Below, piece by piece: positions 25,680 to 33,588 of a DNA stretch of 64,000 nt. The position numbers and the translations under genes are program-made. Every line of letters starts with the position of its first letter. The first letter of the stretch is position 1. The notes below the pieces were generated by a model. That model searched no databases and was not told where the DNA came from. It saw only the letters and a program-made list of their open reading frames with translations. This stretch comes from Nitrospira sp. (GTDB taxonomy: Bacteria; Nitrospirota; Nitrospiria; Nitrospirales; Nitrospiraceae), in contig CP126121.1 of the NCBI GenBank assembly GCA_030123625.1, forward strand, positions 1,466,179-1,530,178, read 5' to 3'.

Positions 25680-26740
25680 GCATAGCCGTGCCGCAAACCC
25701 TGAACAAAGCGTTGGAACCGTTCCTCATCATCGTCGGATCTCTGACGGTCTCGATGGTGTTGTTCGGAGTCTTCGTGGCTTCTGCTGGAGCAGATCCGGT
25801 CGAGGTCTATCAGACCATGTATCGCGCCGCCTTCGGCACGTCGTTTTCCTGGCAAAACACGCTGATCCGTGCCGCGCCGTTGATGCTGACCGCCCTCTGC
25901 ACCGCCCTGCCGGCATATCTGGGCTTGATTATCATCGGAGGGGAAGGCGCCGTGGTGATGGGAGGCCTTTTCGCGGCCATTGCGGCGTTAGCCATGCCCT
26001 CAGCTCCTCCTATGGTCGTACTCCTGACTATGGCGCTTGCCGGCATGATCGCGGGCGGCATTTGGCTCATGATTCCCGGATTGTTGCGCCACTATCGCGC
26101 CGTCAATGAAACCATCAGCAGCCTGCTGCTGAACTATATCGCCATTGCGTTGTTGAACCACTTCGTCACCAGCACCTTCCGCGATCCCGAAAACCTCAAC
26201 CATCCGTCGACATATCATATCGGCGAAGCCAACATGATCGGCCTCATTCCCGGCACCGATCTCCACTGGGGATTGGTCTTCGGCATTGTGGCTTGTGTCA
26301 TCGGGTGGTTTCTCATGCATCACACGGTGTTCGGTTTTGCCTCTCGGATCGCAGGGGGCAATGTTCGTGCTGCTCAAATTGCGGGACTGCCGGTGGGGCG
26401 GCTGGTATTGATCATCTGTTTCGTGGCGGGAGCGGCGGGCGGACTGGCCGGCATGGTGGAAGTCGCGGCCATCCATGGAAGGGCCAATGACACGCTCAAT
26501 GCCAACTATGGGTATGCCGGCATTCTCGTGGCCTTTGTGGCGCGCAATAATCCATTGGCCATCATTCCTGTTGCGGTATTGCTGGGGGGCATCCGCGCAA
26601 GCAGCGGACTGCTGCAGCGAACCCATGAGCTGCCCGATGCAACCGTACTCGTGATGCAGGCGATCATTTTTCTCGTCATTCTCTTTAGTGAAACCCTCTA
26701 TGGCCGTTTTGCGAAGTTGCAGAAACAGGGAGCATCCTGA
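25676..26740 (+). CDS. ABC transporter permease (BMP-associated, first subunit)
   Basis: A 354-residue inner-membrane permease of the BPD_transp_2 family. Hydrophobic helices begin with PFLIIVGSLTVSMVLFGVFV. The conserved loop ETISSLLLNYIAIALLNHFV and the EAA-like region GGNVRAAQIAGLPVGRLVLI contact the ATPase. The GTG at 25676 overlaps the TGA of the binding-protein gene (GTGA), indicating coupled translation; an ATG at 25640 would lie within the preceding gene and add only polar residues. It pairs with the second permease at 26740 to form the membrane channel. This two-permease arrangement is that of nucleoside-type ABC importers. Confidence 0.85.
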   Translation: MSIAVPQTLNKALEPFLIIVGSLTVSMVLFGVFVASAGADPVEVYQTMYRAAFGTSFSWQNTLIRAAPLMLTALCTALPAYLGLIIIGGEGAVVMGGLFAAIAALAMPSAPPMVVLLTMALAGMIAGGIWLMIPGLLRHYRAVNETISSLLLNYIAIALLNHFVTSTFRDPENLNHPSTYHIGEANMIGLIPGTDLHWGLVFGIVACVIGWFLMHHTVFGFASRIAGGNVRAAQIAGLPVGRLVLIICFVAGAAGGLAGMVEVAAIHGRANDTLNANYGYAGILVAFVARNNPLAIIPVAVLLGGIRASSGLLQRTHELPDATVLVMQAIIFLVILFSETLYGRFAKLQKQGAS

Positions 26741-27657
26741 TGGAAATCGGTTGGTGGGGTGTCGTGATTGCCGTCCTCGGAGGCGCGATTCGAATCGGCA
26801 CGCCGTTTCTGTTTGTCTCGCTGGGCGAATGCCTGACGGAAAAAAGCGGCCGCATCAATTTGGGGCTCGAAGGGACGTTGGTCATGGGCGCGATGACCGG
26901 CTACGCCGTCTCGCTGCACAGCGGATCCCCGTGGCTGGGAGTCTTGTGCGCCGGACTGGCCGGCATGATGCTGGGCGCTCTGCACAGTTGGCTCTGCAGC
27001 TTTCAACGGGTCAACGATATTGCGGTCGGAATCGCGATGATGTTGTTCGGCACAGGGCTGGCCTTTTTCCTCGGGAAGCCCTACATCCAACCTTCCGCCC
27101 CTCGGTTGCCGTCGATCGATCTCGGAAGCTGGAGCGAGATCCCCCAACTCGAGGCGGCGCTGCAGATCAACGGCTTGTTTTTGGTCGGAATCGTTGTAGC
27201 TATCGCACTCACCTGGATGTTGAAGAACACGGCGTGGGGGTTAAAGGTACGAGTCGTCGGCGAAAGCGCGGATGCGGCGCGCGCCCTCGGATTGCCGGTC
27301 GATCGCATACGAATTCTCAGCACGGCTCAAGGAGGATTCCTGGCAGGGATCGGCGGGTCGTATCTCTCGCTCTACTACCCATTCAATTGGAGCGAAGGCC
27401 TGTCGAGCGGACAGGGACTAATGGCAGTAGCACTGGTGATCTTTGCCCGCTGGAATCCCTTGTGGTGCCTGTGGGTTTCACTCCTGTGGGGCGGAGCGGC
27501 GGCGTTGGGGCCATCTTTGCAATCCGTAGGGATCACAGGCGGATACTACATCTTCAACGCGATTCCCTACATCATGACCTTGGCGGTGATGATCATCACC
27601 TGTTCTCCCAGGCGCACTCTTATTGGAGCACCCCATGAACTCACAGTGACTCGCTAG
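26740..27657 (+). CDS. ABC transporter permease (BMP-associated, second subunit)
   Basis: A 305-residue permease of the same family as its upstream partner, starting one base into the previous stop (TGATG). The N-terminal half reads GTPFLFVSLGECLTEKSGRI and NLGLEGTLVMGAM, a stretch highly typical of YufQ-like permeases. The ATPase-contact loop is KVRVVGESADAARALGLPVD. It ends with a helix-rich C-terminus (IFNAIPYIMTLAVMIITCSP). Together with the permease at 25676 it forms the heterodimeric pore. Substrate assignment to biuret/triuret comes from context only. Confidence 0.86.
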   Translation: MEIGWWGVVIAVLGGAIRIGTPFLFVSLGECLTEKSGRINLGLEGTLVMGAMTGYAVSLHSGSPWLGVLCAGLAGMMLGALHSWLCSFQRVNDIAVGIAMMLFGTGLAFFLGKPYIQPSAPRLPSIDLGSWSEIPQLEAALQINGLFLVGIVVAIALTWMLKNTAWGLKVRVVGESADAARALGLPVDRIRILSTAQGGFLAGIGGSYLSLYYPFNWSEGLSSGQGLMAVALVIFARWNPLWCLWVSLLWGGAAALGPSLQSVGITGGYYIFNAIPYIMTLAVMIITCSPRRTLIGAPHELTVTR

Positions 27658-27706
27658 TCGATAAAAGAGGACTCGAACTAACCCAAAAGCCCATAAGAGG
27701 TGAGCC

Positions 27707-28387
27707 ATGAGTAGATACGTTGCATCCGATCCCTATCCTTATCCCTATAACGGCGATCTCCGGCCCGAGAATACGGTCTTTCTCATCATCGACATGCAGA
27801 CCGACTTTTGCGGCAAGGGCGGCTATGTCGACAAGATGGGGTATGACATCTCTCTCACCCGCGCCCCGATCGCTCACATCAACAGGGTGCTGTCGAAAGC
27901 TCGGACCATCGGCATGCATGTCTTCCACACCAGGGAAGGCCACCGCCCGGACCTGGCGGATCTACCGGAAAACAAACGGTGGCGCAGCCGGAGAATCGGC
28001 GCCGGCATCGGTGATCCAGGCCCCTGCGGCAAGATTCTGGTGCGGGGTGAACCGGGCTGGGAGATCATCCCGGAACTGGCCCCAAAAGAAGGGGAACCGA
28101 TCATCGATAAGCCGGGGAAGGGCTCGTTCTGGGCGACCGATTTGGACATGTTGTTGCGGCTTCGCGGCATTCAAAATGTCGTTCTGGCGGGAATCACCAC
28201 CGATGTTTGCGTGCATACCACCATGCGTGAGGCCAATGATCGAGGGTTTGAATGTCTCTTGCTGGAAGACTGTTGCGGCGCAACGGATTATGGCAACCAC
28301 CAGGCTGCGGTCAAGATGGTCACAATGCAGGGCGGCGTGTTCGGCGCTATCGCGAAATCGGATGCCTTGCTGGAGGCGTTTTCATGA
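27707..28387 (+). CDS. biuH: Biuret amidohydrolase (isochorismatase-fold cysteine hydrolase)
   Basis: A 226-residue cytoplasmic cysteine hydrolase. It converts biuret plus water to allophanate plus ammonia. The triad is D29 (LIIDMQTDF), K135 ([10 protein letters not shown]) and C168 ([17 protein letters not shown]), with Q208 in MQGGVFG. The D-K-C spacing of 106 and 33 and the Gln at +40 from Cys match D36/K142/C175/Q215 of Rhizobium leguminosarum BiuH as I recall it. The N-terminal [17 protein letters not shown] and the [12 protein letters not shown] and [11 protein letters not shown] stretches are also BiuH-like. The ribosome site is AGAGGTG. It sits between the permease and ATPase genes of the importer, so uptake and hydrolysis are built as one unit. 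Confidence 0.9.
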   Translation: MSRYVASDPYPYPYNGDLRPENTVFLIIDMQTDFCGKGGYVDKMGYDISLTRAPIAHINRVLSKARTIGMHVFHTREGHRPDLADLPENKRWRSRRIGAGIGDPGPCGKILVRGEPGWEIIPELAPKEGEPIIDKPGKGSFWATDLDMLLRLRGIQNVVLAGITTDVCVHTTMREANDRGFECLLLEDCCGATDYGNHQAAVKMVTMQGGVFGAIAKSDALLEAFS

Positions 28388-29907
28388 ACGACGCAGCTCC
28401 TCCGGATTTGCAAGCATTGGGAATGACCAAACGCTTCGGGCCGCTCACGGCCTTGAAGGACGTCAATTTTCGATTGCGGTCCGGCCAGTTTCATGCGCTG
28501 CTCGGCGAGAACGGGGCGGGCAAGAGCACCCTCGTCAAATGCATCATGGGGTATTACCACCCTGATGAGGGACACATCCTGTTGGATCAGCAGCAGATCA
28601 CAATCCGTAGTCCACGCGACGCACAGGCCCTCGGCATCGGGATGGTCTATCAGCAGTTCACCCTCATTCCCAATATGACCGTCCTTGAGAACCTGGTGAT
28701 TTCCAAAGCTCGGCTGGACCCCGTCATTAATTGGCAAAGGGAAGAACATCAATTGACACAGTTCATGGAAAAGATGCCGTTCAAGGTGTCGCTCACCGCC
28801 CGTGTCGGTTCGCTGGCCGCCGGCGAAAAACAGAAAGTGGAAATTCTCAAACAACTCGCGCTGCAGAACCGAATCCTTATTCTCGACGAACCGACTTCCG
28901 TCCTGACCCCGCAAGAAGCCGACGAAATGCTGGGACACCTCAGAGCCATGACGCTGGCCCGGCAATTGAGCGTCCTGATCATTACCCACAAGCTTCGCGA
29001 AGTGGCCGCCTTCGCGGACGATGTCACAGTCCTGCGCAAAGGGCAATTCGTCGGTTCCGGAAAAGTCTCGGAGCTGAAGATCACGCAGATGGCGGAAATG
29101 ATGGTGGGATCGGAAGTGGCGGCGAAACCGAAACAACGGAACGAGCGGCGGAGCAAGGTTCCCAAACTGGTCCTGCACGATGTCCGCGTCAAGAACGATA
29201 TCGGCGTGGAAGTCGTGCAGGGGGTGCATCTCACCATCCATCAAGGTGAGATCGTCGGCGTGGCGGGAGTATCAGGCAACGGACAGCACGAACTGGTCGA
29301 GGTCTTGGCGGGTCAGCGCCACGCTACTGCAGGCGCGATTCGTGTGGATGATCAGCCTTTTCAGCCGACTCGCGAGAAGATCATGCGGCACAAGATGTTC
29401 TGTCTTCCCGAAGAGCCGCTTCAGAACACGTGCGTGGGACGCATGACGGTGGCGGAAAATCTGGCGTTTCGCAATTTCGATGTCGAGCCTCACGCAGTGG
29501 GCGGCTGGCTCATGAGTCGGCCGGCGCTGTGCCGAAGCGCGCGTGGACTGATTGAACGCTACAACATCAACCCGCCCTACCCCGAGATCCCGATCCAATC
29601 GCTCTCAGGAGGCAACGTGCAGCGCGCGGTCTTGGCACGCGAACTGTCGGCGGATGTGGAGATTCTGGTCATCGCCAACCCCTGTTTCGGGCTGGACTTT
29701 CTGGCTATGGAGGAAATTCGCCTGCAGATTGTCGCAGCGCGTAATCGCGGGACGGCGGTGCTGTTGGTCAGCGAAGATCTCGACGAGATCCTGGAACTCT
29801 CCGATCGCACGGTGGTGATGTTCAACGGTCGACTGGTCTATGAAACCACGTCGCCCGGCGCCGACCTGGCCGTCATCGGACGACACATGACGGGACATGC
29901 GACATGA
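28384..29907 (+). CDS. ABC transporter ATPase with two nucleotide-binding domains (BMP type)
   Basis: A 507-residue cytoplasmic ATPase when started at the ATG at 28384, which overlaps the biuH stop by 4 bp. The first domain has Walker [11 protein letters not shown]-loop [13 protein letters not shown], signature [11 protein letters not shown] and Walker [14 protein letters not shown]. The second domain has a degenerate Walker A (GVSGNGQHE), a proper signature [13 protein letters not shown] and a weak Walker B ([12 protein letters not shown]). That asymmetry is usual for RbsA/BMP-type ATPases. It powers uptake by the permeases at 25676 and 26740. The gene is flanked on both sides by ureide hydrolases with 4-bp overlaps, which binds transport and catabolism into one operon. 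Confidence 0.88.
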   Translation: MNDAAPPDLQALGMTKRFGPLTALKDVNFRLRSGQFHALLGENGAGKSTLVKCIMGYYHPDEGHILLDQQQITIRSPRDAQALGIGMVYQQFTLIPNMTVLENLVISKARLDPVINWQREEHQLTQFMEKMPFKVSLTARVGSLAAGEKQKVEILKQLALQNRILILDEPTSVLTPQEADEMLGHLRAMTLARQLSVLIITHKLREVAAFADDVTVLRKGQFVGSGKVSELKITQMAEMMVGSEVAAKPKQRNERRSKVPKLVLHDVRVKNDIGVEVVQGVHLTIHQGEIVGVAGVSGNGQHELVEVLAGQRHATAGAIRVDDQPFQPTREKIMRHKMFCLPEEPLQNTCVGRMTVAENLAFRNFDVEPHAVGGWLMSRPALCRSARGLIERYNINPPYPEIPIQSLSGGNVQRAVLARELSADVEILVIANPCFGLDFLAMEEIRLQIVAARNRGTAVLLVSEDLDEILELSDRTVVMFNGRLVYETTSPGADLAVIGRHMTGHAT

Positions 29908-30590
29908 ATACCGTCCAAGCCTCTCCTTATCCTTATCCTTTGCCTGCAAAAGACTCGGGCGATCGAGTGGCGTTGGCGATCATCGATATGCAGCGAGATT
30001 TCGTTGAGCCGGGCGGATTCGGCGCGGCGCTCGGAAATAAGGTCGAGCATCTGCAGAAGATCGTGCCGACGGTCGCCGGTCTGCTCAAGACATTTCGCGA
30101 ATTGCGGTTGCCGGTGATTTATACGAGGGAGGGTCATCGTCCTGATCTTTCGGATTGCCCGCCGGCCAAGAAACGGCGGGGAAATTCCACGCTCCGCATC
30201 GGCGACCTCGGTCCGATGGGGCGCATCCTGGTGCTGGGAGAACCGGGAAACGACATCGTTCCTGAACTGCGTCCTGAAGCCGGCGAACTCGTGATCGACA
30301 AGCCGGGCAAGGGCGCATTTTATGCCACCAATTTACAAGAGCGCCTGAAGGATCTCGGCATTACTCACCTGATATTTACGGGAGTCACCACCGAGGTTTG
30401 TGTCCAAACCAGCATGAGGGAAGCGAACGACCGCGGATACGAATGTTTGCTGATCGAGGACGGGACCGAAAGTTATTTTCCGGATTTTAAGCAAGCGACG
30501 GTCCGCATGATCCAATCGCAGGGAGGCATCGTCGGCTGGGTCACAACAGCCGATCGCCTGACGGACTCGCTGCGGCGGACCTACGGGTAA
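29904..30590 (+). CDS. trtA: TrtA-like triuret hydrolase (isochorismatase-fold cysteine hydrolase)
   Basis: A 228-residue paralogue of the BiuH protein. The triad is D28 (AIIDMQRDF), K133 ([10 protein letters not shown]) and C166 ([17 protein letters not shown]); Q206 lies in SQGGIVGW. Differences from BiuH are clustered in the substrate lid: [35 protein letters not shown], and ESYFPDFKQ in place of GATDYGNH. These features match what I remember of the Herbaspirillum triuret hydrolase TrtA, which turns triuret into carboxybiuret (then biuret and CO2) and ammonia. The assignment needs sequence comparison; a second biuret or N-carbamoyl hydrolase is the alternative. It overlaps the ATPase gene by 4 bp. 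Confidence 0.75.
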   Translation: MNTVQASPYPYPLPAKDSGDRVALAIIDMQRDFVEPGGFGAALGNKVEHLQKIVPTVAGLLKTFRELRLPVIYTREGHRPDLSDCPPAKKRRGNSTLRIGDLGPMGRILVLGEPGNDIVPELRPEAGELVIDKPGKGAFYATNLQERLKDLGITHLIFTGVTTEVCVQTSMREANDRGYECLLIEDGTESYFPDFKQATVRMIQSQGGIVGWVTTADRLTDSLRRTYG

Positions 30591-30601
30591 CAGGTATCGT
30601 C

Positions 30602-31066
30602 ATGAAGGAGAACCCTCCCGGCGACAGTCGAACCAAGGCAGTCCTTACCGGAAATAGCAACGCTCACCGCGTGAGCGAGAGCGACGTATTGCTTGCGGTC
30701 AACGGCACGCTGATGCGGGGACTCGAGCTCAACCCCAACATGGTGGCGGCCAAGGCAACGTTCGTTCGTGAGGCGATGACCGAGGCCGCATATCGTCTCT
30801 GGACGATCAACGATGAACACCCCGCGATGTTGCGTGTCACCGATAGAACGGGCGCCAAGGTCGCGGTCGAAGTCTGGTCGGTGCCCGCCGAAGGGTTGGC
30901 GGGAATCTTATTGAATGAGCCTCCTGGTCTGTGCATCGGAAAGGTGCGGCTGGAAGACGGAACCATCGTCCTGGGTGTGCTAGGCGAGTCGGCGCTTGTC
31001 GAAGGGCATCGAGAGATCACGGCATATCGAGGCTGGCGCTACTATCTGGCACAAAAATTACGGTAA
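30602..31066 (+). CDS. Stand-alone allophanate hydrolase C-terminal domain (AH_C)
   Basis: 154 residues that correspond only to the C-terminal domain of allophanate hydrolase (AtzF): LLAVNGTLMRGLELNPNMV, YRLWTINDEHPAMLRV, VWSVPAEGLAGILLNEPPGL, CIGKVRLEDGTIVLGVLGE and GHREITAYRGWRYYL. The amidase-signature domain that cleaves allophanate is absent here and elsewhere in the window. In Kluyveromyces allophanate hydrolase this domain decarboxylates N-carboxycarbamate. I infer a similar decarboxylation, perhaps of carboxybiuret made by the TrtA-like enzyme. The first ~20 residues are polar and unconserved. It is the last gene of the ureide operon, 11 nt after trtA. Confidence 0.8.
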   Translation: MKENPPGDSRTKAVLTGNSNAHRVSESDVLLAVNGTLMRGLELNPNMVAAKATFVREAMTEAAYRLWTINDEHPAMLRVTDRTGAKVAVEVWSVPAEGLAGILLNEPPGLCIGKVRLEDGTIVLGVLGESALVEGHREITAYRGWRYYLAQKLR

Positions 31067-31236
31067 GTTGCTGAAGAGCTGCATGTTCTCCAGCGGTTGG
31101 GATTTCGGCGCAGATGGTCGTCGACGATGAATGTATGCAATTGAAACCCTCGCGCCTCACTCTGATTGCGCTCGTCGCCTGCTAGTCGCCGCCATTGCGA
31201 CCAGCCAAGGGGAGAGATAAAATAAATTCAGAAGCC

Positions 31237-31584
31237 ATGTGGATAACGCTTCGACTCATAGCGCTCATTTGGCTCTTCTCGATTACGGCCTGCGCCTCAG
31301 TCCGTCACCAACCACAACCGATTCTCGAACGCATTGATCATCAACTAGGGGTCGGAGATCCTACCGCCTCACGCGACCTCGGTGCCTGCCGCGCCGAGGT
31401 CCGTGAAGCGGCGCCGGTGAGTATCCAGCCCCGCTGGCTACCGCCGCTGGGGATCACGGACAGCGGTGTCGTGCTCGGAACGGTCGGCAATTCTCACCCG
31501 ACCTGGCTTTCACAGGAAACCTATCGACAGGCGCTGGCTCGTTGCCTCATCGCGCGCGGTTATCAGATTCGCGGTTGGCAGTAG
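31237..31584 (+). CDS. Small hypothetical lipoprotein
   Basis: About 115 residues from the ATG at 31237, giving a short signal peptide (MWITLRLIALIWLFSITAC) with lipobox ITAC. A start at 31195 would add 14 polar residues. The mature part has no domain I recognise. It holds two further Cys residues (LGACRAE and ARCLIARGYQIRGW) and the C-terminal pattern TYRQALARCLIARGYQ, which resembles small lipoproteins annotated as hypothetical in many Gram-negatives. It is probably envelope-anchored. It lies 170 nt after the ureide operon and converges on the SmbP-like gene; a GCCGC/GCGGC hairpin at 31594-31608 lies between the two stops. Confidence 0.6.
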   Translation: MWITLRLIALIWLFSITACASVRHQPQPILERIDHQLGVGDPTASRDLGACRAEVREAAPVSIQPRWLPPLGITDSGVVLGTVGNSHPTWLSQETYRQALARCLIARGYQIRGWQ

Positions 31585-31623
31585 CATGGCTTCGCCGCTC
31601 TTTGCGGCACTATAGCTCATAGT

Positions 31624-31917
31624 TTACTTCTTTTTCGCCGGGTGGTGAGCCTCTTCAGCATGCGCGAGCGATTCTTCCGCATGTTTCAGCGATTCCTTCG
31701 CATGCTCGAGCGCTTCTTTTGCGTGGGCATTGTCGCTTCCCTGAATAGCCTCTTCCAGATGTTTAATAGCTTCCTTTTCGTGCGCAATGCCCTCCTTGGC
31801 GTGCTTGACGACTTCTTTGACGTGCCCTCCTTGGTCTGCAAGCGCCGAATTTGCGATGCCCCCTACAAACAAACCACATACTGAAACGGCGATCACGACT
31901 GCTTTCACCTTGCTCAT
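31624..31917 (-). CDS. smbP: SmbP-like small periplasmic metal-binding protein
   Basis: A 97-residue exported protein with signal peptide VKAVVIAVSVCGLFVGGIANSALA. The mature part is one long amphipathic helix bundle built on heptads rich in His, Glu, Ala and Lys: HVKEVVKHAKEGIAHEKEAI, KHLEEAIQGSDNAHAKEALE, HAKESLKHAEESLAHAEEAH. This is the plan of SmbP from Nitrosomonas europaea, a small copper-binding helical protein. It probably buffers copper or other divalent metals in the periplasm. GGAGG lies just upstream of the start. It ends the minus-strand metal island and is separated from the TPR gene by 216 nt, so it may have its own promoter. Confidence 0.8.
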   Translation of the reverse strand: MSKVKAVVIAVSVCGLFVGGIANSALADQGGHVKEVVKHAKEGIAHEKEAIKHLEEAIQGSDNAHAKEALEHAKESLKHAEESLAHAEEAHHPAKKK

Positions 31918-32133
31918 AGCTCCTCCTTATAATATTGGTAAGATGAGTGGTCCAGGCGTTGTGAGAATATACTTTCGAGTAATACTCGGCATTCAGAATC
32001 TTCCAGGACAAGACATAGGATTCCTTGGCGTGATCTTTCACCGACCAGTGCACAGCTGCAATCACCTTCCGATCAAACCGCTCGCATACGCTAAATTGAG
32101 CGGCGGCACCTGCATATTGTTCGAACGACATCT

Positions 32134-33282
32134 TCACTCGTCAGTCCTAGTCGTATCAGCCGACGGCGTCGACACCTCGGATAATGCGAGATTTTGACGC
32201 GCACGTATAAACGCGGCACGGCTTCGGAAATGCGAGGCTTCCAACGGTCTTCCGATATCCATCAGCAAACGACTGTAACCTTGGAGGGTGACGGCCAGTA
32301 TAGGATGATTTCGGCCCATGGTTTGTTGTTGAATTACCAACGCACGCTCGTACCGAATCTTCGCCTCATCCAGCAGACCACGCTCATGCGCGAGCAAAGC
32401 CCAATTTCCGAGAATACTCCCCGTGAGCGCTTCCGCCGGTTCCTTGGCTGCTTCGTTACTGGCCAGTGCTTCACGGTACCGCTGGTCAGCGAGCTCGGAC
32501 AATCCTTCTCCATGATACAAATTCGCCAGATTATTTAGACAAATGGCAACCGAAGGGTGGTAATCCCCCAACGATTCACGGCGAACGGCCAACGCCCGCC
32601 GATACAGAGGTTCGGCAAACGCATACAACTCCTTCTTTTTATAGAGTGATGCCAGATTGTTCAGGATCGGCGCCATATCGGCTGAATCGATGCCGTCACG
32701 CTCCTCCAGCATACCCAAAGCCAGGTGGAACCGAGCTTCCGCCTGGACAAGACGCCCCTGCTCCTTGTAGAGGAGTCCCAAGCCGTTGTACCCCATTGCC
32801 AACTCCGGGTAGCTAGGCTCTACTGCTTGCTCTTGGATCGCGAGTGAACGAAGATAGTATGCCTCCGACTGTTCGAGATTTCCTTCATCCAGATAGATTT
32901 CCGCCAGATTGTGCAATGCGGTCGCAACATTTGCATGCTCCGAACCATATGCCTGCTCCCAAATAACCAGCGCCTGCTCATAGTAGGACTTCGCCTCTTC
33001 GTACCGGTGTTGTTCATGAAAAACCAGGCCCAAATTATTCAGACTCGTTGCCACGCGCCCATCGGTTTCCCCAAATTGTACTGCTTCCTGACGCGCAGCA
33101 TGAAAAAGCTGCTCCGCCTCCTTGTACTCCGCCTGTTTGCGAGCAGCGGTTCCCGCTTCCGTCAATTGTTGCCATCGCTCAGTGGAACTCGCTTCTACCG
33201 GATCCGATGGAAGAAGGAATACGAGCAGCAAGATCGCAAAAAGAACGGAATCCGTCAGACCTCGACATCTCCTTGACTTCAT
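32134..33282 (-). CDS. Exported tetratricopeptide-repeat protein
   Basis: A 382-residue protein with a signal peptide (DSVLFAILLLVFLLPSDPVEA) followed by six or more kinesin-light-chain-like TPR units of about 42 residues, for example TSLNNLGLVFHEQHRYEEAK, TALHNLAEIYLDEGNLEQSE, ICLNNLANLYHGEGLSELAD and TVLGNWALLAHERGLLDEAK-like repeats. TPR arrays bind partner proteins, so this is likely a periplasmic scaffold. Its partners are not known; the genes around it encode envelope metal proteins. The 306-nt gap upstream contains a tandem hairpin, so it may be transcribed separately from the beta-propeller gene. Confidence 0.75.
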   Translation of the reverse strand: MKSRRCRGLTDSVLFAILLLVFLLPSDPVEASSTERWQQLTEAGTAARKQAEYKEAEQLFHAARQEAVQFGETDGRVATSLNNLGLVFHEQHRYEEAKSYYEQALVIWEQAYGSEHANVATALHNLAEIYLDEGNLEQSEAYYLRSLAIQEQAVEPSYPELAMGYNGLGLLYKEQGRLVQAEARFHLALGMLEERDGIDSADMAPILNNLASLYKKKELYAFAEPLYRRALAVRRESLGDYHPSVAICLNNLANLYHGEGLSELADQRYREALASNEAAKEPAEALTGSILGNWALLAHERGLLDEAKIRYERALVIQQQTMGRNHPILAVTLQGYSRLLMDIGRPLEASHFRSRAAFIRARQNLALSEVSTPSADTTRTDE

Positions 33283-33588
33283 TGAGCCTCCTATTGATCA
33301 AGCAATCTCCCGCTGCACCGCGCGCCGCCAACTTGGCCTGCGTCAGCTCGAAGCCTCTGTTTTCATGCCCCGTTGAGCAGACCACCGGTTGCCCATGTCG
33401 AAACAAGACCCAACAAAGAGCGGGACGAAGGAGGAGGCAAGCACCCTTCGTCCCGCGCTGGTCCGAGCGGGAGGGCCGCCTGCTCGGACAACACACTCTT
33501 CTCGGGCTCGATCAGTCGATCCTCCGACCACTGATGAGCAGCCCATCGGGGCCTGACGGATCTCGATGGACTCCCCATCATTCCAAAC
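33283..33588. other. Intergenic region between propeller and TPR genes
   Basis: A 306-base gap without a convincing gene. It holds the tandem hairpin of 33420-33489 described separately. Short open frames here have no ribosome sites and run through the stems. Confidence 0.5.
33420..33489 (-). terminator. Tandem hairpin module, copy A (terminator-like)
   Basis: On the minus strand, an 8-bp stem (33482-33489 with 33461-33468, GTCCGAGC/GCTCGGAC) is followed by a 12-bp stem (33445-33456 with 33420-33431, GCGGGACGAAGG/CCTTCGTCCCGC) and then a T-rich stretch TCTTTGTTGGGTCTTGTTT. It lies 100 nt after the stop of the beta-propeller gene and would end that transcript. The same two-stem layout recurs at 37747-37820 with compensating base changes. 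Confidence 0.6.

Noticed and set aside
30602..31066. Full allophanate hydrolase (AtzF)
   Set aside because: Only the C-terminal domain is encoded; the amidase-signature Ser-Ser-Lys part is absent upstream and downstream.
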